In this document: piece by piece, positions 16,959 through 24,509 of the stretch
Layout of the letters: each line of letters begins with the position of its first letter
How positions within the stretch are numbered: the first letter of the stretch is position 1
Assembly (NCBI GenBank): GCA_964392615.1
Contig: CAYMRB010000070.1
Coordinates: forward strand, 1 to 29,236
DNA length: 29,236 bases
Reading direction: 5' to 3'
From: CAYMRB01 sp964392615
GTDB taxonomy: Bacteria > Planctomycetota > UBA8108
The notes under the pieces: generated by a model
The model's input: the letters and a program-made list of their open reading frames with translations, nothing else
The model's database searches: none
What the model was told of the DNA's origin: nothing
Translations under genes and position numbers: made by a program

Positions 16959-17843
16959 TTAGAGCGAGCGGCCGACTTCGAGCACGGCCTCCGCGTCGAA
17001 CACGCGGTCTCTCGACTCGAAGAGGCGCGCGACGCACGCCTTGTGGATCTTCATCTTGATGCCGCCGACGCCGATCGCTCCCCACACCGTGTGCTCGCCC
17101 CCCTCGGACTCGGCGCCGGCCGTGGTCGCGGTGACCCCCTCGATCCCCTCGGGTGGCACAGCGTTCAGGTCGATGGCGACGCGCAAGTCGCTCGCCTTGG
17201 CGCGAGCTTCGCGCGGCAGCAGACAGACCCCGAGCCCGCCCGCCGCGACGATCACTTCGCGATCGCCGATAACGGCAGCGAGTTCGTCGGGCGACGACGT
17301 CGCTGCTCCGGTCACGCGCGGACCATCGACGGCCGCGTTGACGTCGTCGGCAACCGACTGGGCTCGCTCCGCGGAACGCGACCCAGCGATCACTTCCGCA
17401 CCGCACGCCGCGAGCAGCCGCACGACTCGACGGCCGACAGGGCCGGTCGACCCCAGCACGGCAGCACGACGTCCTGCGAGTGGCTCGTCGCCGTCGAACT
17501 CGCGCATCGCTGCGATCACCGCCGCTGCAGCGGTCGTGTTCGCACCGCCGCAGTCGAGCATCGCGGACACGCTCAGCGGGCCGAAAAACGTTCCTCGCAC
17601 TGCCGCGAGCACCTCTTCTCCTCGAGCGACGTTGCTGCCGCCGACGAAGATCGCCGTCGAGTGGAGGTCCTCCGGCCCGCGAGTGAAAATCGCCCCGTAG
17701 ACCAGATCGCGGACGTTCTCCGGATCGACACCGCCGTACGGCAGAAGGAAGTCGACGCCGGCGTCGACAGCGACCACCGCGTCGAAGGAGCTCGGGCGCG
17801 GATCCGTATCGAGCTGTAGCAGGATCTTGCGTTTCGTCGCCAC
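16959..17843 (-). CDS. mtdB: Methylene-tetrahydromethanopterin dehydrogenase
   Basis: This 294-residue cytoplasmic enzyme oxidises methylene-H4MPT to methenyl-H4MPT with NAD(P)+. It shows the MtdB pattern: N-terminal ILLQLDTDPRPSSFDAVVAVDAGVD, then a segment starting LLPYGGVDPENVRDLVYGAI, the nucleotide loop VLGSTGPVGRRVVRLLAACG, and DLNAVPPEGIEGV near the C terminus. The length is typical. The start is GTG at 17843, supported by GGAGG 7 bases upstream. It follows fae by 93 bases on the same strand, and a strong stem-loop lies between the two. Fae makes the substrate of this enzyme and Mch (+ strand, 21619) uses its product. The 3' end touches a dispersed repeat copy. Confidence 0.95.
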   Translation of the reverse strand: MATKRKILLQLDTDPRPSSFDAVVAVDAGVDFLLPYGGVDPENVRDLVYGAIFTRGPEDLHSTAIFVGGSNVARGEEVLAAVRGTFFGPLSVSAMLDCGGANTTAAAAVIAAMREFDGDEPLAGRRAAVLGSTGPVGRRVVRLLAACGAEVIAGSRSAERAQSVADDVNAAVDGPRVTGAATSSPDELAAVIGDREVIVAAGGLGVCLLPREARAKASDLRVAIDLNAVPPEGIEGVTATTAGAESEGGEHTVWGAIGVGGIKMKIHKACVARLFESRDRVFDAEAVLEVGRSL

Positions 17844-17892
17844 GGTACGACCTCCGAGGACTCTGGTCGAAAAAGAGTAGGAAGGGACAGGA

Positions 17893-17923
17893 GCTCTCGG
17901 TCGGCCCGGCTCCGACCGAGAGC
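17893..17923 (-). terminator. Strong stem-loop between fae and mtdB
   Basis: GCTCTCGGTCGG and CCGACCGAGAGC form a perfect 12-bp stem with a 7-base loop, starting 14 bases after the fae stop. On the - strand no immediate T-run follows, although a T-rich stretch (CTCTTTTTC) comes about 20 bases later. It may be a partial terminator or an RNA-stabilising structure that keeps fae expression above mtdB. Confidence 0.7.
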
Positions 17924-17936
17924 CCCCCGCTGACGA

Positions 17937-18431
17937 TCAGCCGGCGAACGGGTGCGCCGCCGAGTCCTTGGCGGCCACCATCTCGTCGGCCGACGGCAGC
18001 TGCTTCATCGCGTTGGCGATGGCCAGCTTGGTGGCCTCGTAGTTGTACTCGCGGATCTTCGCGTCGTCCTCGGCCTCCCAGTGGATGAAGACGCCACAGA
18101 CGCACACCAGATCCTCGGCCTGCTCCTTCGGGATCACGCCCTCGGCGACCGAGTCAGCGACCGCCTTGGCGACCGCGGCCTGCGCCGGGCCGAACATCTG
18201 AACGGCCTGCTTCGCGCCCTTGATCGTGACCTTCGTGATCATCACGGTCGACGGCTTGACCGCGACGTTCGGCGCGAGAACCGCGAGGAGATTCGAGTGA
18301 CCCTGCGTCTGCAGTGCCAGCGCGTTCGCGAACGCGACGCCCACCGGCCCATCCTTCGAGCCGATCATGAGGTCGATGTGCGCGACCTCGTTCCCATCCC
18401 CAACCAGCGCTTCGCCGACGTACATGGACAT
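17937..18431 (-). CDS. fae: Formaldehyde-activating enzyme
   Basis: This 164-residue cytoplasmic enzyme condenses formaldehyde with H4MPT to give methylene-H4MPT. The match to bacterial Fae is very strong: YVGEALVGDGNEVAHIDLMI near the N terminus, GHSNLLAVLAPN, AVQMFGPAQAAVAKAV, VFIHWEAEDDAKI and the C-terminal HPFAG. His18 corresponds to the catalytic His of characterised Fae proteins. The ATG at 18431 is chosen because GGGAGG lies 8 bases upstream; a second ATG two codons later is possible. Fae is usually very abundant in C1-using cells, which fits the good ribosome-binding site and a promoter-like TTGCCA-N18-TATACC upstream. It diverges from an ATP-grasp gene. Confidence 0.97.
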   Translation of the reverse strand: MSMYVGEALVGDGNEVAHIDLMIGSKDGPVGVAFANALALQTQGHSNLLAVLAPNVAVKPSTVMITKVTIKGAKQAVQMFGPAQAAVAKAVADSVAEGVIPKEQAEDLVCVCGVFIHWEAEDDAKIREYNYEATKLAIANAMKQLPSADEMVAAKDSAAHPFAG

Positions 18432-18488
18432 TGGAACAGCCTCCCTTGAGTGTTCTGAATGTGGTTCCGCGGAAACACAGAACCGTGT

Positions 18489-18518
18489 GGTATACCAGAT
18501 CCCGAACGGCCATGGCAA
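18489..18518 (-). promoter_or_regulatory. Likely fae promoter with palindromic -10 shared with divergent gene
   Basis: On the - strand TTGCCA (18518-18513) and TATACC (18494-18489) are 18 bases apart. The -10 lies in the perfect palindrome GGTATACC, so TATACC is also present on the + strand at 18491-18496 facing the ATP-grasp gene. The -35 of the fae promoter overlaps the start codon region of that gene. Confidence 0.5.
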
Positions 18519-19687
18519 TCGTCGAGCGATCCACGAATCCTGCCGACGCCGACCTCATCGTCGTCGGTGCGAGCGCCCGAGCAGCCGCTTTCTCATGCCT
18601 GCGGGCGGGCCGGCGACCGATCGCGTGCGACCTCTTCGGCGACCGCGACCTGCGCGCCCTCGTTCCGACGGTTCGCGTCGATTCCGACGACCCGGCCGCG
18701 CCGGCGTGGCCCGGCGGACTCCTCCGAGCCCTCGAGGGCCTTCCGAGGCGGCCGCTCGTCTACGCCGGCGGCCTCGAGAACGCTCCCGAGGTCGTCGACG
18801 CGATCGCCGCCGACCGGGAGCTCTGGGGCAATCCGGGCGCGGCGCTGAGACGCGCCCGCGACCCGCGGAGCATGCGGAAAATCGCATGCGCCTCCGGGCT
18901 CGAGAGCCCGGCCATCGCGACGTCCGGCACCGCTGCGCCGCGCGGCGACCGATGGCTGTCGAAGCCTCTGCGCGGCGCCGGCGGCCTCGGCATTCGCGAG
19001 GCGACGCCGCAGGAGACGGCCGGTGGTCCGGAGCCAGAGCGTTATCTACAACGACTCGTCGCCGGGACACCGATCGCTGCGGTCTTCGTCGCCGGTCGCT
19101 CGTCCACGGCGCTGGTCGGCCTCACGCGGCAGCTCGTCGGCGACGCGGAACTCGGCGCGCGACCGTGGTTCTACTGCGGCAGCGTCGGTCCGCTGCAGCC
19201 GAGCGGCGACGCGCGGTCGCGGCTCGCGCGCGCGGGGAGCGCGTTCGCGAACGCGTTCGGGCTGCGCGGACTGTTCGGTCTCGACCTCGTCGTCGACGCG
19301 CACGACGCGATGCACGTCATCGAGCTGAATCCGCGCTACACGGCGTCGGTGGAGGTGCTCGAGGAAGCGCTCGACGTCGCGCTGATGGACTCGCATATCC
19401 GCGCGTGCCGCGACGGTGAGCTCGGCGGCGAGGACGGCCCTCTCCGTATTCGCCATCACGTGGCGAAAGTGATCGCGTTCGCTGTGGACGACCTCGTCGT
19501 CGGCGACCTCGCTGCGACGCTAGCGCACACGGCACCCGACGGCGTCCGTCTCGCGGACATTCCTGCACCCGGCGAACACATCGCCGCCGGGGCGCCGATC
19601 GCGACGCTCCTGTGTGCTGCGGCCGATCCCGACGACGCGCTCGCGCGAGCGCGTGCCGCGGCGCGCCTACTTCAAACAGTCCGTTGA
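18512..19687 (+). CDS. ATP-grasp ligase of the H4MPT C1 cluster
   Basis: This 391-residue protein has a short N-terminal Rossmann-like part (ADLIVVGASARAAAFSCLRAGRRPIACD), a central ATP-grasp fold with RDPRSMRKIA and WLSKPLRGAGGLGIREA, and the Mg-binding strand MHVIELNPRYTASVEVLEEAL near residue 275. A biotin-lipoyl-like C-terminal tail (LADIPAPGEHIAAGAPIATLL) is visible. Related ATP-grasp genes are regular members of bacterial H4MPT gene clusters and are thought to join amino acids to a C1 cofactor, but the substrate is not known to me. The frame is open up to 18431, yet the ATG at 18512 is preferred because the conserved fold begins right after it and the upstream part overlaps the fae leader. 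The stop codon lies in a dispersed repeat. Confidence 0.82.
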   Translation: MAIVERSTNPADADLIVVGASARAAAFSCLRAGRRPIACDLFGDRDLRALVPTVRVDSDDPAAPAWPGGLLRALEGLPRRPLVYAGGLENAPEVVDAIAADRELWGNPGAALRRARDPRSMRKIACASGLESPAIATSGTAAPRGDRWLSKPLRGAGGLGIREATPQETAGGPEPERYLQRLVAGTPIAAVFVAGRSSTALVGLTRQLVGDAELGARPWFYCGSVGPLQPSGDARSRLARAGSAFANAFGLRGLFGLDLVVDAHDAMHVIELNPRYTASVEVLEEALDVALMDSHIRACRDGELGGEDGPLRIRHHVAKVIAFAVDDLVVGDLAATLAHTAPDGVRLADIPAPGEHIAAGAPIATLLCAAADPDDALARARAAARLLQTVR

Positions 19688-19747
19688 GAAAGGGCTCCGA
19701 GGGCGAAACGGCCGCCATCGCGCCGGATCGCGTTTCTCAAGGGGCTG
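19677..19747. repeat. 71-bp dispersed element with inverted ends, copy 4 (complete)
   Basis: The left end CAGTCCGTTGAGAAA and the right end, read on the - strand as CAGCCCCTTGAGAAA, form imperfect 15-bp inverted repeats (12 of 15 match). The element sits between two convergent genes, and the TGA stop codon of each gene lies inside one end. A 28-base internal part (19701-19728) matches 28864-28891 on the opposite strand at 25 of 28 positions. The folded form could act as a terminator for both genes. Confidence 0.75.
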
Positions 19748-21335
19748 TCAAGGGCAGTAGCTGGCTCAGAATCAGCACCTCGATGATGCCGAGGACGCCC
19801 ATCAATCCGAGCTGCAGAGTCCAGGTCTTGAGCGCCTCCTTCTCGGTGAAGCCGCTCATCTTGGACACGACCCAGAAGCCGCTGTCGTTCATCCACGAGA
19901 TGACCATCGAGCCGAACGCGATCGCCGAGAAGATGTAGATGATGTGGTACGGCAACGCCTCGTGGCCCCCGACGCCGTCGATGATCGGAGCCATGATACC
20001 GGCGGTCGTGATCATCGAGACGGTGCCGGATCCCTGCGCGACCTTCATGGTCACCGCGATGCCGAACGAGATGAGCAACAGCGTGATACCGACGGCCTGC
20101 TGCGCGTCGCCCCCACTGCCGGCCTCCCCGACCCACATGCCGATCGCGTCGCCGATGCCGGTCGCCTTGATCGCCGTCCCGAACGCGCCGCCAGCGGAGG
20201 TGATCAGAATGATGACCCCTGCCGATATGAACGCTGGCTCGAGGGCCTGCGCGAGTCGGCCGAGCGTGTAGCCTCGCTGCCGCTTGAGCACGAATCCGGC
20301 GATCGCTGCCGCGACGAAGAGAGCGAAGTTCTTCTCGCCGAGGAAGTCGAACACGGCCGAGGCCGTCGTGCGCATCTCCGCGCGCACGGCGTCGCCGGCC
20401 GCCTGGATCACCTCGGCGCTCTCGCCGCCGACGCGGGCCGCGAACTCCGCAGCGCGCGCCTCGGTCTCGATCGGCGCCTGGACGACGCTGTTGACCGTGA
20501 TCAGCACGACAGGCAACAAGACCGGCAGAACCGCCATGAAGAAGCTGGGCAGGTTCTTCTCGTCGCGAGCGACGATCTCTTCGAGATCGACGCTCGCGCC
20601 CCCTGTCACGTCCCGCATCGGAGGATCGACGAATCGGCGCAGGACCGCCGGCAGAATGATGCCGCCGAAGAGCGCGATGGGCAGCCCGAGAAGAGCACCG
20701 CCGAGGATCGCGACGCCGAGGTCGATCTTCAGACCCGCGGCCATCGCGAGAGGACCGGGCGTCGGCGGCACGAGCGAATGCGTCAGCGCGCCGCCGGCGC
20801 AGATCGCCATCACGTAGATCAGGTAGTTCTTGCCGGTCCGCATCCGCAGCGCGCGAGCCAGCGGAATCAGCATGTAGAAGACGGTATCGAAGAACACCGG
20901 CACGGAGAGCACGTAGCCGCTGCCGAGCAGAGCGTAGTTCGCGCGCTTCTCGCCCATCCACGCCAACAGCCGCCGCGTGATCTTGTCGGCTGCGCCGCTC
21001 GCCATCAGGCACTGTCCGATGACCGCGGCGAGCGCGATGATGATCGCGATGCCGGCCGCCGTGTTGCCGAGCCCCTTCGCGGTCTGCGAGAACGCACGCT
21101 TGGCGCGAACGAACCACGTCTGGACGGCGGCCTCCGTCTCCGCTGCGTCCTCGGCCGCCGGCGCGTTCGCTGCGGCCTCCGTCGGCGTGTCGCCACGCGG
21201 CGGCGACACCTCGGCGGGCAGCATCCCGACGAGAACAGCGGCCAGCACGAGCGCAAAGAACGCGTGGATCCGCAAGACCGCGATCGCAACGATCACGAAG
21301 AGGACCCCGATGATGAGGATGATGAAAGGATCCAT
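19737..21335 (-). CDS. GntP-family gluconate/organic-acid permease
   Basis: This 532-residue inner-membrane protein has 12-14 hydrophobic segments and the GntP family pattern: GNTAAGIAIIIALAAVIGQCLMASGAADKI, seen over two adjacent motifs, then SVPVFFDTVFYMLIPLARAL, AGGALTHSLVPPTPGP and VAQGSGTVSMITTAGI. It is longer than the usual 440-450 residues. An Ala/Glu-rich insert at about 48-70 and a loop at about 260-300 account for the extra length. GntP members import gluconate, glycerate or similar acids with protons; the substrate here is open. The ATG at 21335 (MDPFIILIIGVLF) is chosen because the first membrane helix begins there; the frame continues to 21560. It diverges from mch. Confidence 0.88.
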   Translation of the reverse strand: MDPFIILIIGVLFVIVAIAVLRIHAFFALVLAAVLVGMLPAEVSPPRGDTPTEAAANAPAAEDAAETEAAVQTWFVRAKRAFSQTAKGLGNTAAGIAIIIALAAVIGQCLMASGAADKITRRLLAWMGEKRANYALLGSGYVLSVPVFFDTVFYMLIPLARALRMRTGKNYLIYVMAICAGGALTHSLVPPTPGPLAMAAGLKIDLGVAILGGALLGLPIALFGGIILPAVLRRFVDPPMRDVTGGASVDLEEIVARDEKNLPSFFMAVLPVLLPVVLITVNSVVQAPIETEARAAEFAARVGGESAEVIQAAGDAVRAEMRTTASAVFDFLGEKNFALFVAAAIAGFVLKRQRGYTLGRLAQALEPAFISAGVIILITSAGGAFGTAIKATGIGDAIGMWVGEAGSGGDAQQAVGITLLLISFGIAVTMKVAQGSGTVSMITTAGIMAPIIDGVGGHEALPYHIIYIFSAIAFGSMVISWMNDSGFWVVSKMSGFTEKEALKTWTLQLGLMGVLGIIEVLILSQLLPLTAP

Positions 21336-21564
21336 GTCGAGAATGCTCTGCTGACGAACGTAAGTGGCGTGCCGGGGCATCTTAGTACAGCCCGCCAGCC
21401 ATTGCGACGGGGTGGGAGGCGCCGACAGGGACGGGGACGGGACGACGATCGATCCCGCAGAGCTGAACCGCCGCGAAGCCGTCGGCTCCGATCCCGTCTG
21501 CACGGGCTGCCCGCAAGCGACGTTCGGAGGATCCTGCGCCCTCCCGGTCAGCCCATGCATTGGC

Positions 21565-21570
21565 TATACT
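21565..21570 (+). promoter_or_regulatory. Possible -10 element before the mch operon
   Basis: TATACT lies 48 bases before the mch start in otherwise GC-rich DNA. No clear -35 is visible at the right distance. The 283-bp space to the divergent permease gene holds nothing else that I recognise; on the - strand a TAAGAT could serve the permease. Confidence 0.35.
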
Positions 21571-21618
21571 GGAGCGACTCGAATCCGCCCGTCGCAGAAA
21601 ACACTGACCGCTCATCGC

Positions 21619-22584
21619 ATGGCTACGACCGACCTGAACGAACGCGCCGCGCGTCTTGTCGACGCGACGCTCACCGACGCCGACTCCTGCGCGATCGCCC
21701 ACCACCGCGTGCCGGGTGGCGGACGCGTCGTCGACTGCGGCATCGATGCGCCCGGAGGCTTGGCCGCGGGCATCTTCCTCGCACGCCTGACGCTCGCCGA
21801 TCTCGCGCAAGTCGCGGTCGCGCCGGGCGAAGTGGCCGGAATACCGTGTCCGTTCGTGACCGTGTCGACCGATCATCCGGTCGCTGCGTGCATGGCGTCG
21901 CAGTACGCCGGCTGGCGCATATCGGTCGGCGACGTGTTCGCGATGGGCTCCGGGCCGATGCGCGCGAGCTACGGCGGCGAGGAACTCTTCAGCGCGATCG
22001 GCGTGAGCCGCGAGCGCGCCGAAGAAGCGATCGGCGCGTTGGAGACGCGCACGCTTCCGACCAGGGAGATCTTCGAGTACATCGCGTCGAAGACCGAAAT
22101 CGAGGCGAGTGCGATCACGCTCGCTGTGGCGCCGACCGCGAGCATCGCGGGATGCGTGCAGGTCGTCGCCCGCAGCGTCGAGACCGCTCTGCACAAGCTG
22201 CACGAGATCGGCTTCGATATTTCACGAGTCGCCAGCGGCTTCGGCAGCGCGCCGCTGCCACCGCCTGCTGCTGACGACCTCGCCGCACTCGGTCGAACGA
22301 ACGACAGCGTGCTGTACGGAACGCGCGTCCACCTGTGGGTGCGCGGCGACGACGACTCGCTCGAGGACTACGGCGCGCGCGTCCCCGCGTCGACCTCGAA
22401 GGACTGGGGCGAGCCGTTCGGCGAGATCTTCGCGCGGCACGACTACGATTTCTACAAGATCGACCCCCACCTCTTCAGTCCGGCGGAGGTCGTGTTTCAC
22501 AACGTCGAGACGGGCCGCACGTTCCACTTCGGCGAACGCAGCGACGAGGTCCTGTCGCGATCGTTCTTCAACGAGCAGCGGTGA
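21619..22584 (+). CDS. mch: Methenyltetrahydromethanopterin cyclohydrolase
   Basis: This 321-residue cytoplasmic enzyme interconverts methenyl-H4MPT and 5-formyl-H4MPT, the step after MtdB. It has the usual length and motifs: LNERAARLVDATLTDADSCAI at the start (two adjacent parts), GGLAAGIFLARLTLADLAQV, PFVTVSTDHPVAACMASQYA, the segment AMGSGPMRA, then SIAGCVQVVARSVETALHKL, and DYDFYKIDPHLFSPAEV near the end. It opens a seven-gene operon. Its TGA stop overlaps the GTG start of the RimK-like gene as GTGA. The frame is open upstream of the ATG, but the conserved N terminus begins at 21619. Confidence 0.96.
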   Translation: MATTDLNERAARLVDATLTDADSCAIAHHRVPGGGRVVDCGIDAPGGLAAGIFLARLTLADLAQVAVAPGEVAGIPCPFVTVSTDHPVAACMASQYAGWRISVGDVFAMGSGPMRASYGGEELFSAIGVSRERAEEAIGALETRTLPTREIFEYIASKTEIEASAITLAVAPTASIAGCVQVVARSVETALHKLHEIGFDISRVASGFGSAPLPPPAADDLAALGRTNDSVLYGTRVHLWVRGDDDSLEDYGARVPASTSKDWGEPFGEIFARHDYDFYKIDPHLFSPAEVVFHNVETGRTFHFGERSDEVLSRSFFNEQR

Positions 22585-23558
22585 ACGACGTGGCAGGCCA
22601 TGATGGCATCGCCGTCCTCTCCGGCGGCGGCGGTTGGCATGTGCTCGATCTCCAGCGCGCTGGCGCCGAGATCGGCGTCGAGGTCGTCCCCGTCGATTTC
22701 CGCACGCTGACGGCCGACGTAGGCCGCGGTGCGAGCGTCGTTTGCGGCGTGCGCCTCGACAACGATCGACCCGTCGATCTCGACCGGCACACGACCGCCG
22801 CGCTGGTGCGCACGATGCCCACCGGCTCGCTCGAGGAAATCATCTACCGCATGGACGCCTTGCACGCGCTCGAGGCATCCGGCGTCACGGTGCTGAACCC
22901 CCCGCGCGCGCTCGAGTGTGCGATCGACAAGTACCTCGCGTGCGTGCGCTTGCAGGCCGCCGGCCTGCCGGTGCCGCGCACGACGGTTTGCGAAGGCGTC
23001 GACGCGGCCCTCGGTGCGCTCGAGCGCTACGGCGGCCGTTCCGTCGTCCTCAAGCCGTTGTTCGGCTCGGAAGGCAAGGACATCGTGCGGATCGACAGTC
23101 GCGATCGGGGCGCCCAGCACTTCGAAGCGTTCGCTGCCGACGGTCGCGTGATCTACCTGCAGGAGTTCATCGAACACGGCGGCGCCGACGTGCGGCTGTT
23201 CGTGCTCGACGGGGAGATCCTCGCGTGCATGCGGCGCACGGCACCCTCCGGCGGCTGGGTGACGAACGTCGCGCGCGGTGGACGGGCGACGACGATCGAG
23301 CCGACACCACGACAGCGCGAGCTCGCCGTCGACGCGACGCGCGCCGTCGGTGCCCGCGTCGCCGGCGTCGACATCGTCATCGACGAACGCGGCGCGCATT
23401 GGGTACTCGAGGTCAACGCGGTGCCGGGCTGGCGAGCGTTGAGCGAAGTGTCTGGCCGCGATATCGCTCGCGCCGTGCTCGAGTCCTTGTGGAGCAGAGG
23501 ACGCTCGACTCACACGACGAGGGCCGGAGCCGCCAGCGGCGCGGTCGAGCGCACATGA
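22581..23558 (+). CDS. RimK-like ATP-grasp ligase (candidate H4MPT glutamate ligase)
   Basis: This 325-residue ATP-grasp protein belongs to the RimK alpha-L-glutamate ligase group. Visible features are the lid/entry part NPPRALECAIDKYLACVRLQ, the ATP-binding strand VVLKPLFGSEGKDIVRI, VIYLQEFIEHGGADVRLFVL, GWVTNVARGG, and VDIVIDERGAHWVLEVNAVP with the metal-binding Glu and Asn. Archaeal relatives add glutamate to H4MPT (MptN) or to coenzyme F420 (CofF). Its place between mch and the CitG-like gene, with 4-base overlaps on both sides, favours a step on the H4MPT or methylofuran side chain. The start is GTG at 22581; GTG at 22590 is an alternative. The substrate is inferred. Confidence 0.85.
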   Translation: MNDVAGHDGIAVLSGGGGWHVLDLQRAGAEIGVEVVPVDFRTLTADVGRGASVVCGVRLDNDRPVDLDRHTTAALVRTMPTGSLEEIIYRMDALHALEASGVTVLNPPRALECAIDKYLACVRLQAAGLPVPRTTVCEGVDAALGALERYGGRSVVLKPLFGSEGKDIVRIDSRDRGAQHFEAFAADGRVIYLQEFIEHGGADVRLFVLDGEILACMRRTAPSGGWVTNVARGGRATTIEPTPRQRELAVDATRAVGARVAGVDIVIDERGAHWVLEVNAVPGWRALSEVSGRDIARAVLESLWSRGRSTHTTRAGAASGAVERT

Positions 23559-24462
23559 GCGAGTCGACCGCGATCGGCACGCTGGCCCAGCTGGCGTGTC
23601 TTCTCGAGGTGGCGGCGCCGAAGGCGGGCAACGTCACGCCGGAGCGACGCTTCGAAGACACGACCTGGCTCGACTTCGCCGTCGCCGCCGCCGCGATCGC
23701 GCCCGTTCTCGACCAGGCGTCGCGTCGCCCTCTCGGCGACACGGTTCTAGACGCGATCACCGCGAGTCGCGACGCGACCGGCCAGAACGTCAACCTCGGC
23801 ATCGTGCTGCTTCTCGCGCCGCTCGCGACGGTGCGCTCCGACGAAGAACCGCGCAGCGGAGTGCGGCGCGTGCTCGCGGAGCTGGACGCCCAGGACGCGG
23901 AGAGATTCTGGAAGGCGATACGCCTCGCCGCGCCGGGGGGGGTCGGCACGTCGGGCGAGGCCGACATCCACGACGCCCCCCCGGACGACGTGGTCGCCGC
24001 GATGCGCCTCGCCGCGGATCGCGACCTCGTGGCACGCCAGTACGCCGACGGCTTTCGCGAGGTCTTCGACGACGCCGTGCCGACCTTGACACGACTCCTC
24101 GACGCCGGGCTGCCGCTCGAGAGCGCGATTGTCGGTCTGCACCTCGAGCTGGTCGCTCGCTACCCGGACAGCCTGATCGCCCGCAAATGCGGCGACGACC
24201 TCGCTCGGGATGCCTCGCGTCGCGCGGCGCACGTGCTGGAGGCGCCCTGGCCGGACGGTGCGGACGCCGCGGAGCGCTTCGAAGCGTTCGACGCGTGGCT
24301 GCGCGCCGACGGCAATCGCCGGAATCCGGGCACGAGCGCGGACCTCGTCGCGGCTTCCTTGTTTCTAAAATCCTGCTTGCAGTAATAGTTGTACTAATAN
24401 NNNNNNNNNCCTTGTTTCTGGCCCTGCGCGCGGGCATAATCGCGCTGCCCTTGCGATCCTGA
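23555..24462 (+). CDS. CitG-like (triphosphoribosyl-dephospho-CoA synthase family) protein, interrupted by assembly gap
   Basis: The ATG overlaps the stop of the RimK-like gene as ATGA. Family motifs are LLEVAAPKAGNVTPERRFED at residues about 17-36, QNVNLGIVLLLAPLA, GGVGTSGEADIHDAP, YPDSLIARKCGDD and NPGTSADLVAASLFL. CitG enzymes transfer a ribosyl-triphosphate from ATP to dephospho-CoA for citrate lyase, but no citrate lyase gene is present here. Read as given, the frame ends at 24385 with an odd KSCLQ. If the repeated CCTTGTTTCT on both sides of the N run is merged, the frame continues to 24462 as LFLALRAGIIALPLRS, giving 284 residues, which fits the family. The role in H4MPT synthesis is unknown; a ribosyl-transfer step is my inference. 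Confidence 0.85.
24400..24409. other. Assembly gap (10 N), probably artificial
   Basis: Ten Ns mark a join of two contigs. CCTTGTTTCT is present just before (24357-24366) and just after (24410-24419). The 33 bases between the first copy and the Ns are about 30% GC, unlike the surroundings, and look like a faulty contig end. Confidence 0.85.
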
Positions 24463-24509
24463 GCGCAGGGGGGCCCATCTCGCAACCCAGACTCCAAACG
24501 CGCGTTCGC

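Noticed and set aside
19944..22274. 776-codon + strand frame over the permease and into mch
   Set aside because: Composition is His/Arg/Asp-rich without motifs; the permease on the - strand and mch in another frame are unambiguous.
24367..24399. AT-rich segment as a horizontally acquired piece or promoter
   Set aside because: It lies exactly at a contig join, between two copies of the same 10 bases, and breaks a conserved reading frame; an assembly fault explains it better.
23555..24462. A genuine citrate-lyase CitG
   Set aside because: No citrate or malonate lyase genes are present, and the gene is coupled to H4MPT genes on its 5' side.
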